Part shown: one piece after another, positions 1 through 4,528 of the stretch
How the letters are laid out: every line of letters starts with the position of its first letter
Position numbering within the stretch: the first letter of the stretch is position 1
Origin: Oscillospiraceae bacterium
GTDB taxonomy: Bacteria > Bacillota > Clostridia > Oscillospirales > Oscillospiraceae
Direction of reading: 5' to 3'
DNA: 5,175 nt
Assembly: GCA_017405545.1 (NCBI GenBank)
Contig: JAFRAF010000219.1
Location: 1 to 5,175, forward strand
Notes under the pieces: generated by a model
Told to the model about the DNA's origin: nothing
Seen by the model: only the letters and a program-made list of their open reading frames with translations
Database searches by the model: none
Translations under genes and position numbers: made by a program

Positions 1-468
1 GCCGAACTCAGGCTGTACAAGGGGTGCGTCAGGCTTCATCGCCTCCAGTACGTCATATACGGCGGGCCGTTCTTCATACTCGACCTTAATGAGTTCCACA
101 GCCTTCTTGGCTATTTCCTCTGTATCAGCGGCCACAGCGGCGATCTCATCGCCTATGTAGCGGGGCTCATTTGTGAGTATGTACTGGTCACGCACGGGCT
201 GGGTGCCGGGGTTGGCGGTGATACCGGCTGCGGCGCCGTTAAAGGGGATATGGGGGACATCGTCCCAAGTGCATATTGCCCTTACACCGGGCAGAGCCTC
301 GGCCTCGCTGGTGTCGATGGAGACTACCTTGGCGTGGGCATAGGGACTGCGAAGAACCTTGGCGTAGAGCATATGGGGGAGATATATATCGGTGGTGAAC
401 TTACCGAAACCGGTGGCCTTATCAAAACCGTCGTTACGGGGCAGGCTTTTTCCTATATAATCAAACAT
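1..468 (-). CDS. xdhA: Xanthine dehydrogenase-type molybdenum hydroxylase, Mo-binding subunit, N-terminal part (partial)
   Basis: Catalytic large subunit of a three-subunit molybdenum hydroxylase. It would bind the molybdopterin cofactor and hydroxylate a purine or another N-heterocycle or aldehyde in the cytoplasm. Only the first 156 residues are present and the frame is open to the left edge; full proteins of this family are roughly 700-800 residues. The visible part is the N-terminal a/b-hammerhead domain of the aldehyde oxidase/xanthine dehydrogenase family. It has LRSPYAHAKV near residues 38-47, RYIGDEIAAVAADT near residues 107-120, and VEYEERPAVYDVLEAM near residues 129-144. The ATG at 468 follows AGGAGA at a good distance and lies 2 bases after the stop of the [2Fe-2S] subunit gene, so the genes are co-transcribed and probably translationally coupled. 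The Mo-ligand and active-site residues lie outside the window, so the substrate cannot be read here. The family call is firm; xanthine as substrate is an inference. Confidence 0.93.
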   Translation of the reverse strand, partial: MFDYIGKSLPRNDGFDKATGFGKFTTDIYLPHMLYAKVLRSPYAHAKVVSIDTSEAEALPGVRAICTWDDVPHIPFNGAAAGITANPGTQPVRDQYILTNEPRYIGDEIAAVAADTEEIAKKAVELIKVEYEERPAVYDVLEAMKPDAPLVQPEFG

Positions 469-470
469 GC

Positions 471-944
471 TTACTCTCCTTTCCGGATACGCTCGGCAGC
501 GCCGAGAACGGCTTCCTGTATCTTCTTGTAGCCGGTGCAGCGGCAGATGTTGCCGCCAAGAGCTTCCCTGACCTCATCAACGCTGGGATCGGGATTCTCG
601 TCCAAAAGGGCCTTAGCGGACATTATCATACCGGGGGTGCAGAAGCCGCACTGGATAGCGCCGCGGTTGATGAACTCCTCCTGCAGGGGATGGAGTTTTT
701 CGTTTTCGCCCATAAGGCCTTCGATGGTCTCGATAACGGCACCATGTGCGCGCATCACGGGAATGAGGCAGGAAGTGACGGCCTTGCCGTTGAAGATAAC
801 GGTGCAGGCACCGCACTCACCTCTGCGGCAGCCGATTTTGGTGCCGGTGAGACCGAGCTGATCTCTCAGAAAATCTACAAGACGGAGGTCGGGATTTACT
901 TCGACTTCCATGTATTCGCCGTTAATAGTTGTACAAAGCAGCAT
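471..944 (-). CDS. xdhC: Xanthine dehydrogenase-type hydroxylase, [2Fe-2S] iron-sulfur subunit
   Basis: Small electron-transfer subunit that relays electrons from the Mo centre to FAD. Its 157 residues are a normal length for the separate iron-sulfur subunit. The N-terminal plant-ferredoxin-like domain carries cysteines 39, 44, 47 and 59 (the CRRGECGAC motif and a later Cys) for one [2Fe-2S] cluster. The C-terminal helical domain carries Cys99, Cys102, Cys134 and Cys136 (QCGFCTPGM and CRCTGY) for the second. All eight cluster ligands are present, as is Gln98 next to the Mo-proximal cluster, so the protein looks functional. The ATG at 944 follows AGGAGG with an 8-base gap. The gene sits 17 bases after the FAD-subunit gene and 2 bases before the Mo-subunit gene. 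The order FAD, Fe-S, Mo is that of coxM-coxS-coxL operons, whereas E. coli xdhABC is Mo-FAD-FeS. The xdhC symbol follows the E. coli naming for this subunit; it is not the XdhC maturation factor. Confidence 0.96.
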   Translation of the reverse strand: MLLCTTINGEYMEVEVNPDLRLVDFLRDQLGLTGTKIGCRRGECGACTVIFNGKAVTSCLIPVMRAHGAVIETIEGLMGENEKLHPLQEEFINRGAIQCGFCTPGMIMSAKALLDENPDPSVDEVREALGGNICRCTGYKKIQEAVLGAAERIRKGE

Positions 945-961
945 TATTTACGCCTCCTGTC

Positions 962-1828
962 TTAATACTTTATGCCGAGCTGATCGGCGATGGATTCCAG
1001 GGCACGCCTTACGAGTATGGGCAGGGTAGCCTCTCTGTATTCCTTGCTTCCGCGGAGAGGATTGCTTCTGGGCTTGGCGTTGTTCATGGCCAGCTTGCCG
1101 GCCTCGGTCATGACCTCTGCGGTCAGCTCTTTGCCCACCAGATAAGCCTCAGCGTCGACGGCGTGTACGGGGCCTACGCCCACGGGACCCATGGTGATGC
1201 GGGCCCACTCCACCTTGCCGTCCACAACGCGGGCGACAGCCGCCACGTTGAGCATGGGCAGGGAGAGAGACTTGCGCAGCTCAAGACGGATGTAAGAGCC
1301 GGCCTCATTCTCCTTGAGGATGGGAATGCGGATCTCCTTCACCATCTCCTTGCTGGGGTCGATGGCGCTGCGGGCAAAGCCTGCATACATCTCACCCATC
1401 TTGCATCTGCGCTCTCCGCCCAGGGAGCAGATGACGAACTCGGGATCGTAGGGAGCCAAAGCCATGGCGCCGTCAGCCGCGGGCTGAGCGCTCATAACGT
1501 TGCCCGCCAGTGTGGCGGAATTCCTGATCTGCAGGGAACCGACACAGCCGGTGCCGAGAGTCAGAGACGGGCAGTGCTTCTTTACGAGCGGATTGTGGGT
1601 GATCTCAGTGAGAGTTGCGGCAGCGCCGATGACGAGGGTATCGCCTTCGAGCCTGATCTCCTTGAGCTCGGGAACGCCGGTTACATCAACCAGAGTGTCA
1701 GCCTTATGCTTGCCGGACTCGAGATCGATGGTGAGGTCGGTTCCGCCGCCCATGATAGCGCCGGTTCCGCCGGCTTGATAAAGACCGATGAGGGCCTCCT
1801 CAACGGACTTTGCAAGAATGTACTTCAT
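962..1828 (-). CDS. xdhB: Xanthine dehydrogenase-type hydroxylase, FAD-binding subunit
   Basis: Middle subunit that binds FAD and passes electrons to NAD+ or another acceptor. Its 288 residues match the usual length of separate FAD subunits (CoxM/XdhB type). The N-terminal FAD-binding domain shows MGGGTDL at 26-32, IGAAATLTEI at 67-76 and the QIRNSATLAGN stretch at 100-110, which contact the flavin diphosphate and ribityl chain in this family. AQPAAD follows at 114-119. The C-terminal CO-dehydrogenase flavoprotein domain contains LELRKSLSLPMLNVAAVAR near residues 182-200. The ATG at 1828 follows AGGAGGGG at good spacing. This is the first gene of the operon and lies about 80 bases downstream of a predicted start site near 1909. 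An opposite-strand frame of 324 codons covers this gene, but it lacks family features and is a GC-driven shadow. Confidence 0.95.
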   Translation of the reverse strand: MKYILAKSVEEALIGLYQAGGTGAIMGGGTDLTIDLESGKHKADTLVDVTGVPELKEIRLEGDTLVIGAAATLTEITHNPLVKKHCPSLTLGTGCVGSLQIRNSATLAGNVMSAQPAADGAMALAPYDPEFVICSLGGERRCKMGEMYAGFARSAIDPSKEMVKEIRIPILKENEAGSYIRLELRKSLSLPMLNVAAVARVVDGKVEWARITMGPVGVGPVHAVDAEAYLVGKELTAEVMTEAGKLAMNNAKPRSNPLRGSKEYREATLPILVRRALESIADQLGIKY

Positions 1829-1894
1829 ATAACCCCTCCTATGATTGATTTCATGTGTGATTATTATGCTCTTAAGGAATTCTGCTATGGATTA

Positions 1895-1912
1895 GCTGTA
1901 TAGAAATACAGC
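1895..1912. repeat. Perfect inverted repeat at the predicted xdh start site
   Basis: GCTGTAT and ATACAGC are perfect 7-base inverted arms around a 4-base centre. The repeat sits on the predicted transcription start of the xdh operon (about 1909), so it could be an operator or a hairpin at the 5' end of the mRNA. It does not resemble the GAATAT operator described elsewhere in this window. Confidence 0.4.
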
Positions 1913-1915
1913 CTC

Positions 1916-1944
1916 ATTGTAACAGCAAGCGTCTGAAAAAACAA
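1916..1944 (-). promoter_or_regulatory. Predicted sigma-70-type promoter of the xdh operon
   Basis: On the minus strand the -35 is TTGTTT (1939-1944) and the -10 is TACAAT (1916-1921), with a 17-base spacer. This places the start site near 1909 and leaves an 80-base leader before the FAD-subunit gene. It is the best-spaced promoter I found in this part of the gap. The prediction comes from sequence only. Confidence 0.5.
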
Positions 1945-2055
1945 GGTATGCTTTTGGATGTAGGACATAGTAAAAACCATATGTTTTAGAAATATATTCC
2001 TTTATTTAGTAGATATTAGACAAAATAGGGTGTATTTTTAGTAAATATGCACAAG

Positions 2056-2073
2056 CAAAAAGCGTGCTTTTTG
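2056..2073. repeat. Inverted repeat upstream of the regulator promoter
   Basis: CAAAAAGC and GCTTTTTG are perfect 8-base inverted arms separated by GT. The repeat lies 13 bases upstream of the predicted -35 box of the ModE-like gene and between two divergent promoters. It may be a protein-binding site. As RNA the stem would be A/U-rich with a short GC cap, so a terminator role is doubtful. Confidence 0.35.
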
Positions 2074-2086
2074 TAAGACCATACCG

Positions 2087-2115
2087 TTGTGTAACTTCGA
2101 CAACAATGGTATAAT
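2087..2115 (+). promoter_or_regulatory. Predicted sigma-70-type promoter of the ModE-like regulator gene
   Basis: TTGTGT (2087-2092) and a perfect TATAAT (2110-2115) are separated by exactly 17 bases. The start site is predicted near 2122. The palindromic operator at 2127-2160 then covers the first transcribed bases, an arrangement typical of repression. Confidence 0.7.
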
Positions 2116-2126
2116 AATATTGTAGT

Positions 2127-2160
2127 TGAATATTTCTTGAATATATTCAACTTATATTCA
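2127..2160. promoter_or_regulatory. Candidate operator, copy 1 (four GAATAT half-sites)
   Basis: The element has a 12-base perfect palindromic core TGAATATATTCA (2138-2149), with 3-base gaps separating it from an outer left arm TGAATATT (2127-2134) and an outer right arm TATATTCA (2153-2160). GAATAT half-sites start at 2128 and 2139, and inverted copies end at 2148 and 2159. Same-direction half-sites are therefore 11 bases apart, about one helical turn. A second copy with the same spacing lies at 4428-4461, with the core identical and 25 of the 28 arm and core bases matching. Its position just downstream of the regulator's predicted start site suggests autorepression. Confidence 0.65.
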
Positions 2161-2207
2161 GCTTATGTTCCGAACGTATTTTAAGGCGAAATCTTCATTC
2201 GGGGAGG

Positions 2208-2576
2208 ATGCAGGGATTGCTAAAGTGCGACAGTAAGATAATTCTCTGTGATGAGCATGGGCTCAAAGTGTTTGGAGAGGGGCCCCTGAAGCTGCTTCTG
2301 AACGTAAAGGAATGCGGCTCCCTGAACGGAGCCGCGAAGAAGATGTATATGTCATATAAAAAGGCCCTCAGCCTTGTGGAGAAGGCGGAGGAGGGCCTGG
2401 GTTTCCCACTGCTTGTCAGCAAGGCGGGCGGCAACAGAGGAGGCGGAAGCGAGCTCACGCCAGAGACCGAGGAGTTCCTTGAGCTTTACGCTAAATTTTC
2501 CGCCGACGCGAAGGAGCGCGTCAGGGCCTGTTATGAGGAGTACTTCTCCAGATCCGACGGCCGATCGATATCGTAG
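2208..2576 (+). CDS. Small ModE-type winged helix-turn-helix regulator without molybdate-binding domains
   Basis: Probable DNA-binding regulator of this locus. It has 122 residues and consists almost entirely of the LysR-like winged helix found at the N-terminus of ModE. The core is GEGPLKLLLNVKECGSLNGA (residues 24-42 or so), then the recognition-helix region KKMYMSYKKALSLVEK (44-59), then the wing AGGNRGGGSELT (73-84). ModE of E. coli is about 260 residues, with two C-terminal TOBE/Mop domains that bind molybdate; these are absent here, so molybdate sensing is not evident. The ATG at 2208 directly abuts GGGGAGG (2201-2207), which is too close for normal initiation. The in-frame TTG at 2217 has a 9-base gap and may be the true start, giving 119 residues. 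The gene is divergent from the xdh operon and overlaps the mocA-like gene by 46 bases at the 3' ends. Its promoter is covered by a palindrome, so autoregulation is likely. Confidence 0.85.
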   Translation: MQGLLKCDSKIILCDEHGLKVFGEGPLKLLLNVKECGSLNGAAKKMYMSYKKALSLVEKAEEGLGFPLLVSKAGGNRGGGSELTPETEEFLELYAKFSADAKERVRACYEEYFSRSDGRSIS

Positions 2577-3106
2577 AGCTCCCGCTCGCTTCCCGCCTGC
2601 ACAAGGCGCAGCAGCTCCGGGTGCCGTTTTATAACATGACGTCCGGTCTCGTCTCTGGCGAGGTTTTTGAGTTCATTGAATGTTGACGCGGGGAAGATGA
2701 CAGGATTGCCCGACTTCTCACCCCAGGCCAGGCGGATTATGCTCTCCGGGGATGCCGTAAAGGCCTCGACGAGCCTCCTTGTGGTTTCCGGACTCAGATA
2801 TGGCTGGTCACACACGCAGAACATGCAGCCGGACGCCACGGGCGAGAGCTTTGCCATACCCAGGGCTATGGTCCGGGCGCTGTCATCGCTCAGGTCGTCG
2901 TTGGGAACGGGAGTGAATCCGTATTCTTCTGCCAGATTCAGGAGATTATCCTTCCTGGCCACCACAAGGACCTGGCTGAAGACATCGGCCGGTATGTTGG
3001 AAAAGACATGCTCCGCTATGGGCTTCCCCTCAAGCATGTAGCTGAGCTTGTCCGAGCCGAAGCGTTTTCCGTGGCCTGAGGCCATAATAACGCAGGATAG
3101 TTCCAT
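2531..3106 (-). CDS. mocA: MocA/MobA-like NTP transferase (putative molybdenum cofactor cytidylyltransferase)
   Basis: Likely transfers CMP from CTP to molybdopterin-Mo, giving the cytosine dinucleotide cofactor used by many bacterial xanthine dehydrogenase-family enzymes. It has 191 residues, normal for MocA. The nucleotide-binding start is MASGHGKRFGSDKL near residues 8-21, a variant of the family's LAAGxSxRMGxxKL. The metal-binding motif CDQPYL lies near residues 99-104, GNPVIFP near 132-138, RDETGRHVIKRH near 150-161, and the C-terminal YDIDRPSDLEKY near 178-189. The CDQP form favours MocA over MobA, and the hydroxylase context agrees, but CTP preference is not proven by sequence. The ATG at 3106 follows a GGGGGGA stretch about 9 bases upstream. 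The gene lies downstream of the yqeB terminator and seems to have its own promoter. It converges on, and overlaps, the regulator gene. Confidence 0.87.
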   Translation of the reverse strand: MELSCVIMASGHGKRFGSDKLSYMLEGKPIAEHVFSNIPADVFSQVLVVARKDNLLNLAEEYGFTPVPNDDLSDDSARTIALGMAKLSPVASGCMFCVCDQPYLSPETTRRLVEAFTASPESIIRLAWGEKSGNPVIFPASTFNELKNLARDETGRHVIKRHPELLRLVQAGSERELYDIDRPSDLEKYSS

Positions 3107-3178
3107 CTTGCTGTTCCCCCCATTTTGCGGGTAAGTGCGTTCCCTGCCTTGCGTGTGCAGGCGGCAATCTATATCTTT

Positions 3179-3217
3179 AGTATATACTATTATAATATAT
3201 GCAGTAAAGAGGTTGCT
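3179..3217 (-). promoter_or_regulatory. Candidate promoter region of the mocA-like gene
   Basis: The minus strand carries a perfect TATAAT (3189-3194) with a poor -35. It also offers TTTACT (3203-3208) with an 18-base spacer to TATACT (3179-3184). Either would give a separate mocA transcript, which fits the terminator immediately upstream. The choice between the two is uncertain. Confidence 0.45.
3180..3202. repeat. AT-rich palindrome over the mocA promoter
   Basis: GTATATACTAT (3180-3190) and ATAATATATGC (3192-3202) are inverted arms matching at 9 of 11 positions around a single central base. The palindrome overlaps both candidate -10 boxes. The TATATA-like arms loosely recall the TATATA halves of enterobacterial ModE sites, but AT-rich sequence makes this weak. 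Confidence 0.35.
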
Positions 3218-3227
3218 TTATAAATTC

Positions 3228-3252
3228 AGGCAGGACCGATGAGGTCCTGCCT
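3228..3252 (-). terminator. Strong hairpin terminator downstream of yqeB
   Basis: AGGCAGGACC (3228-3237) and GGTCCTGCCT (3243-3252) form a perfect 10-bp GC-rich stem with a 5-base loop, 7 bases after the yqeB stop. Downstream on the minus strand the run is only moderately U-rich (GAATTTATAAA). In the plus direction the stem is followed by TTTC. It separates yqeB transcription from the mocA-like gene. Confidence 0.8.
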
Positions 3253-3259
3253 TTCAAGT

Positions 3260-4069
3260 TCAATTCTGTTTGTTCACGCCGAAGCGCATGATTGCCTCCA
3301 GTACTCCGCCGCCCACGGCAAGGGCCTTTTCTGACACCGTATAGCAGTGCTCCGGCACCGACCGCGGATCGACATCGCCGGATTTCATATCCTTTGTCAC
3401 GCTTATGCCGTCGGGCAGAAGCCCGCGGATTATTCCTGATATATTGGCAGTAATTGGTTTGCCGTTTACCCGGGCGACCACGTCGCCGGCCTCGACGATG
3501 TCGCCGATCTTTGCCAGGGCCTCGAAGCGGCCGTCGTCGGGTGCGCGGAGTACCCGCTCCCAGCTGTATCCCCCCACGTTGCCGGGGATGCCGCTGTTGG
3601 GTATGGCCGAGCCGTCGGTTATCAGACGTCCCAAGGTGTGGCCGCGCTTGGTCTCCACCACCGCATGGCAGTCCACACCCGCGGTAAAGCCGGGACCCAC
3701 CCCTATGACGAGGGGGGCGTCGCTTTTCTTTATATCTATATTATATTTTGCCAGTCTGGCATCGACCTCCGCGTCCGGTCGGAGTTCACTCAGCCATCTG
3801 CCGTCCTGATCCACAAACACGGGTATGGCCCCCGAGGAGATGATCTCCTCGGCTCTGTCGATACTGTCGGCGAGGACAGCCTCCACATCCTCAACGCGGG
3901 TACACCCGTTTATGATAGCCTCTGAAAAACAGACGGTCCTGCGTATCGACGTAGGTATCTGAAGATCTGTCATATATACAGCAAATCCGGCGTGGTGGAG
4001 CCTGATGGCAATGCCGCTGGCTATATCCCCTGCGCCTCTGATAAGAACCTTGTACAATTCACGCCCCAT
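3260..4069 (-). CDS. yqeB: YqeB/EF2563-family selenium-dependent molybdenum hydroxylase system protein
   Basis: Accessory protein of selenium-dependent molybdenum hydroxylases, found with YqeC and SelD in genomes that have such enzymes. Its biochemical step is not established; a role in selenium handling or insertion at the Mo centre is inferred in the literature. With the ATG at 4069 it has 269 residues, the usual family length. A Rossmann-like start VLIRGAGDIASGIAIRLHHA lies near residues 8-27, then IRRTVCFSEAI near 43-53, VIGVGPGFTAGVDCHAVVETK near 123-143 and SGIPGNVGGYSWERVLRAP near 161-179. A biotinyl/lipoyl-like segment with GDIVEAGDVVARVNGKPI follows, then DVDPR and the C-terminal ALAVGGGVLEAI. 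The frame continues 23 codons upstream to a TTG at 4138, but those residues are not family-like. No good ribosome binding site precedes 4069; a TTG at 4057 is an alternative. Confidence 0.92.
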   Translation of the reverse strand: MGRELYKVLIRGAGDIASGIAIRLHHAGFAVYMTDLQIPTSIRRTVCFSEAIINGCTRVEDVEAVLADSIDRAEEIISSGAIPVFVDQDGRWLSELRPDAEVDARLAKYNIDIKKSDAPLVIGVGPGFTAGVDCHAVVETKRGHTLGRLITDGSAIPNSGIPGNVGGYSWERVLRAPDDGRFEALAKIGDIVEAGDVVARVNGKPITANISGIIRGLLPDGISVTKDMKSGDVDPRSVPEHCYTVSEKALAVGGGVLEAIMRFGVNKQN

Positions 4070-4133
4070 CAACAGGCGAAGCGTACGCGTCGCCTTGAAT
4101 AATGGGTTCCTCCAATCCCGCAATGAATTCCAT
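4059..4133 (-). other. Possible leader mini-ORF overlapping the yqeB start (24 codons)
   Basis: A frame different from yqeB runs from ATG at 4133 to TGA at 4059-4061. Its composition is protein-like (acidic residues, GLEEP, GDAYA) and GC-rich compared with the AT-rich DNA just upstream. Its stop lies 8 bases past the yqeB ATG and one base before the alternative TTG at 4057, so termination-reinitiation is possible. No ribosome binding site precedes it. It may equally be the last fragment of a lost gene. I do not recognise the sequence. Confidence 0.25.
4074..4095. repeat. GC-rich inverted repeat just upstream of the yqeB ATG
   Basis: AGGCGA (4074-4079) and TCGCCT (4090-4095) flank the self-complementary octamer GCGTACGC (4081-4088), with only one mismatched pair (4080/4089). 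It ends 4 bases before the yqeB ATG on the transcribed strand, where a ribosome binding site is expected. The nearest GGAGG (4109-4113) lies upstream of the hairpin. Confidence 0.5.
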
Positions 4134-4160
4134 AGCAAATAAAACGGTTTTGTATGTTCT

Positions 4161-4187
4161 CTGGTTCTAATGCCACTTTAGTACCAG
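4161..4187. repeat. Imperfect hairpin in the yqeB leader
   Basis: CTGGTTCTAA (4161-4170) and TTAGTACCAG (4178-4187) form a 10-bp stem with one mismatch and a 7-base loop. It would be in the first 55 bases of the yqeB mRNA from the predicted start near 4213. No poly-U follows, so it is not an obvious terminator, and I do not recognise a known riboswitch. Confidence 0.35.
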
Positions 4188-4219
4188 AAATACTGATAAA
4201 GCATAAAAATACAATAATA

Positions 4220-4248
4220 ATTATAACAGCAGAAACATAATAAATCAA
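4220..4248 (-). promoter_or_regulatory. Predicted sigma-70-type promoter of yqeB
   Basis: On the minus strand the -35 is TTGATT (4243-4248) and the -10 is a perfect TATAAT (4220-4225), with a 17-base spacer and an extended TG one base before the -10. The predicted start near 4213 gives a leader of about 144 bases, so yqeB need not depend on yqeC transcription. Confidence 0.65.
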
Positions 4249-4312
4249 GTGGGATAGCAGATAAATAATATATGAAAACACCTATGACATAATAATAAAT
4301 ACAAAAATTTCC

Positions 4313-4333
4313 CGAATATTGCCTGTATATACA
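4313..4333. promoter_or_regulatory. Degenerate partial copy of the GAATAT operator
   Basis: CGAATATT (4313-4320) is the same outer arm as in the copy at 4428, followed after 3 bases by the palindrome TGTATATACA (4324-4333) where the core TGAATATATTCA would be. There is no right outer arm, and the core is shorter by two bases. It may be a weak or decayed site, or chance in AT-rich DNA. Confidence 0.25.
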
Positions 4334-4427
4334 TAGTTTTTACCTAAAAAATACAATAAATATTTGCATTAAAATATTTTACCGATAGGATCAGGAAGGC
4401 GTGATTAAACTATGGTAATTTGATACA

Positions 4428-4461
4428 CGAATATTAAATGAATATATTCAGAGAATATTCG
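4428..4461. promoter_or_regulatory. Candidate operator, copy 2 (near-perfect 34-bp palindrome)
   Basis: CGAATATT (4428-4435), the core TGAATATATTCA (4439-4450) and AATATTCG (4454-4461) are arranged with 3-base gaps. The whole 34 bp is a perfect palindrome except in those gaps. It shares the core and spacing of the element at 2127-2160. It lies between the yqeC stop and the yqeB promoter, about 180 bp upstream of that -35 box. I see no convincing promoter overlapping it on either strand. Confidence 0.6.
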
Positions 4462-4528
4462 TATTGCGCTCCGAAAATGTTCACGCAACTTATACCTGCC
4501 GAATGGATGTGTTATACGGGTTTCGTGC

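Larger units (their letters stand above)
4139..4528. other. AT-rich gap between yqeC and yqeB, no protein gene supported
   Basis: This stretch is far more AT-rich than the flanking genes. It holds the yqeB promoter (4220-4248), one operator-like palindrome (4428-4461), a partial one (4313-4333) and a leader hairpin (4161-4187). Minus-strand frames at 4069-4281 and 4405-4614 encode a hydrophobic low-complexity stretch and a shadow of yqeC respectively, and neither has a ribosome binding site. I found no clear terminator after yqeC. Confidence 0.6.

Noticed and set aside
250..531. Plus-strand open frame opposite the Mo-subunit start
   Set aside because: The minus strand here encodes an unmistakable xanthine dehydrogenase N-terminus; the plus frame is a shadow.
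929..1903. Long plus-strand open frame of 324 codons opposite the FAD-subunit gene
   Set aside because: It is antisense to a clear family member, has no ribosome binding site or recognisable domain, and is explained by GC-rich codon use on the real strand.
1989..2000. GAAATATATTCC, resembling the core of the GAATAT operator, upstream of the xdh promoter
   Set aside because: One half of the core is imperfect and both outer arms are missing, so it is not distinguishable from chance in this AT-rich gap.
3405..3925. Several plus-strand frames opposite yqeB
   Set aside because: They are Ser/Pro/Arg-rich shadows of the yqeB codons with no initiation signals.
4101..4120. GGGTTC and AATCCC resembling a tRNA T-arm
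   Set aside because: The loop length is wrong and no anticodon arm or acceptor stem can be found around it.
4070..4213. Possible molybdenum-cofactor riboswitch in the yqeB leader
   Set aside because: The leader is long enough and has two hairpins, but I could not match the conserved multi-stem architecture of the Moco motif. A covariance-model search would decide.
4069..4281. Minus-strand 70-codon frame with a hydrophobic N-terminal segment, a possible small membrane protein
   Set aside because: The hydrophobic run reflects A/T-rich codons, there is no ribosome binding site, and the predicted yqeB promoter lies inside the frame.
4428..4461. The 34-bp palindrome read as a yqeC terminator
   Set aside because: The stem would be almost entirely A-U pairs and is not followed by a U-run. 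The same element occurs at a promoter at 2127-2160, which favours a DNA-binding site.
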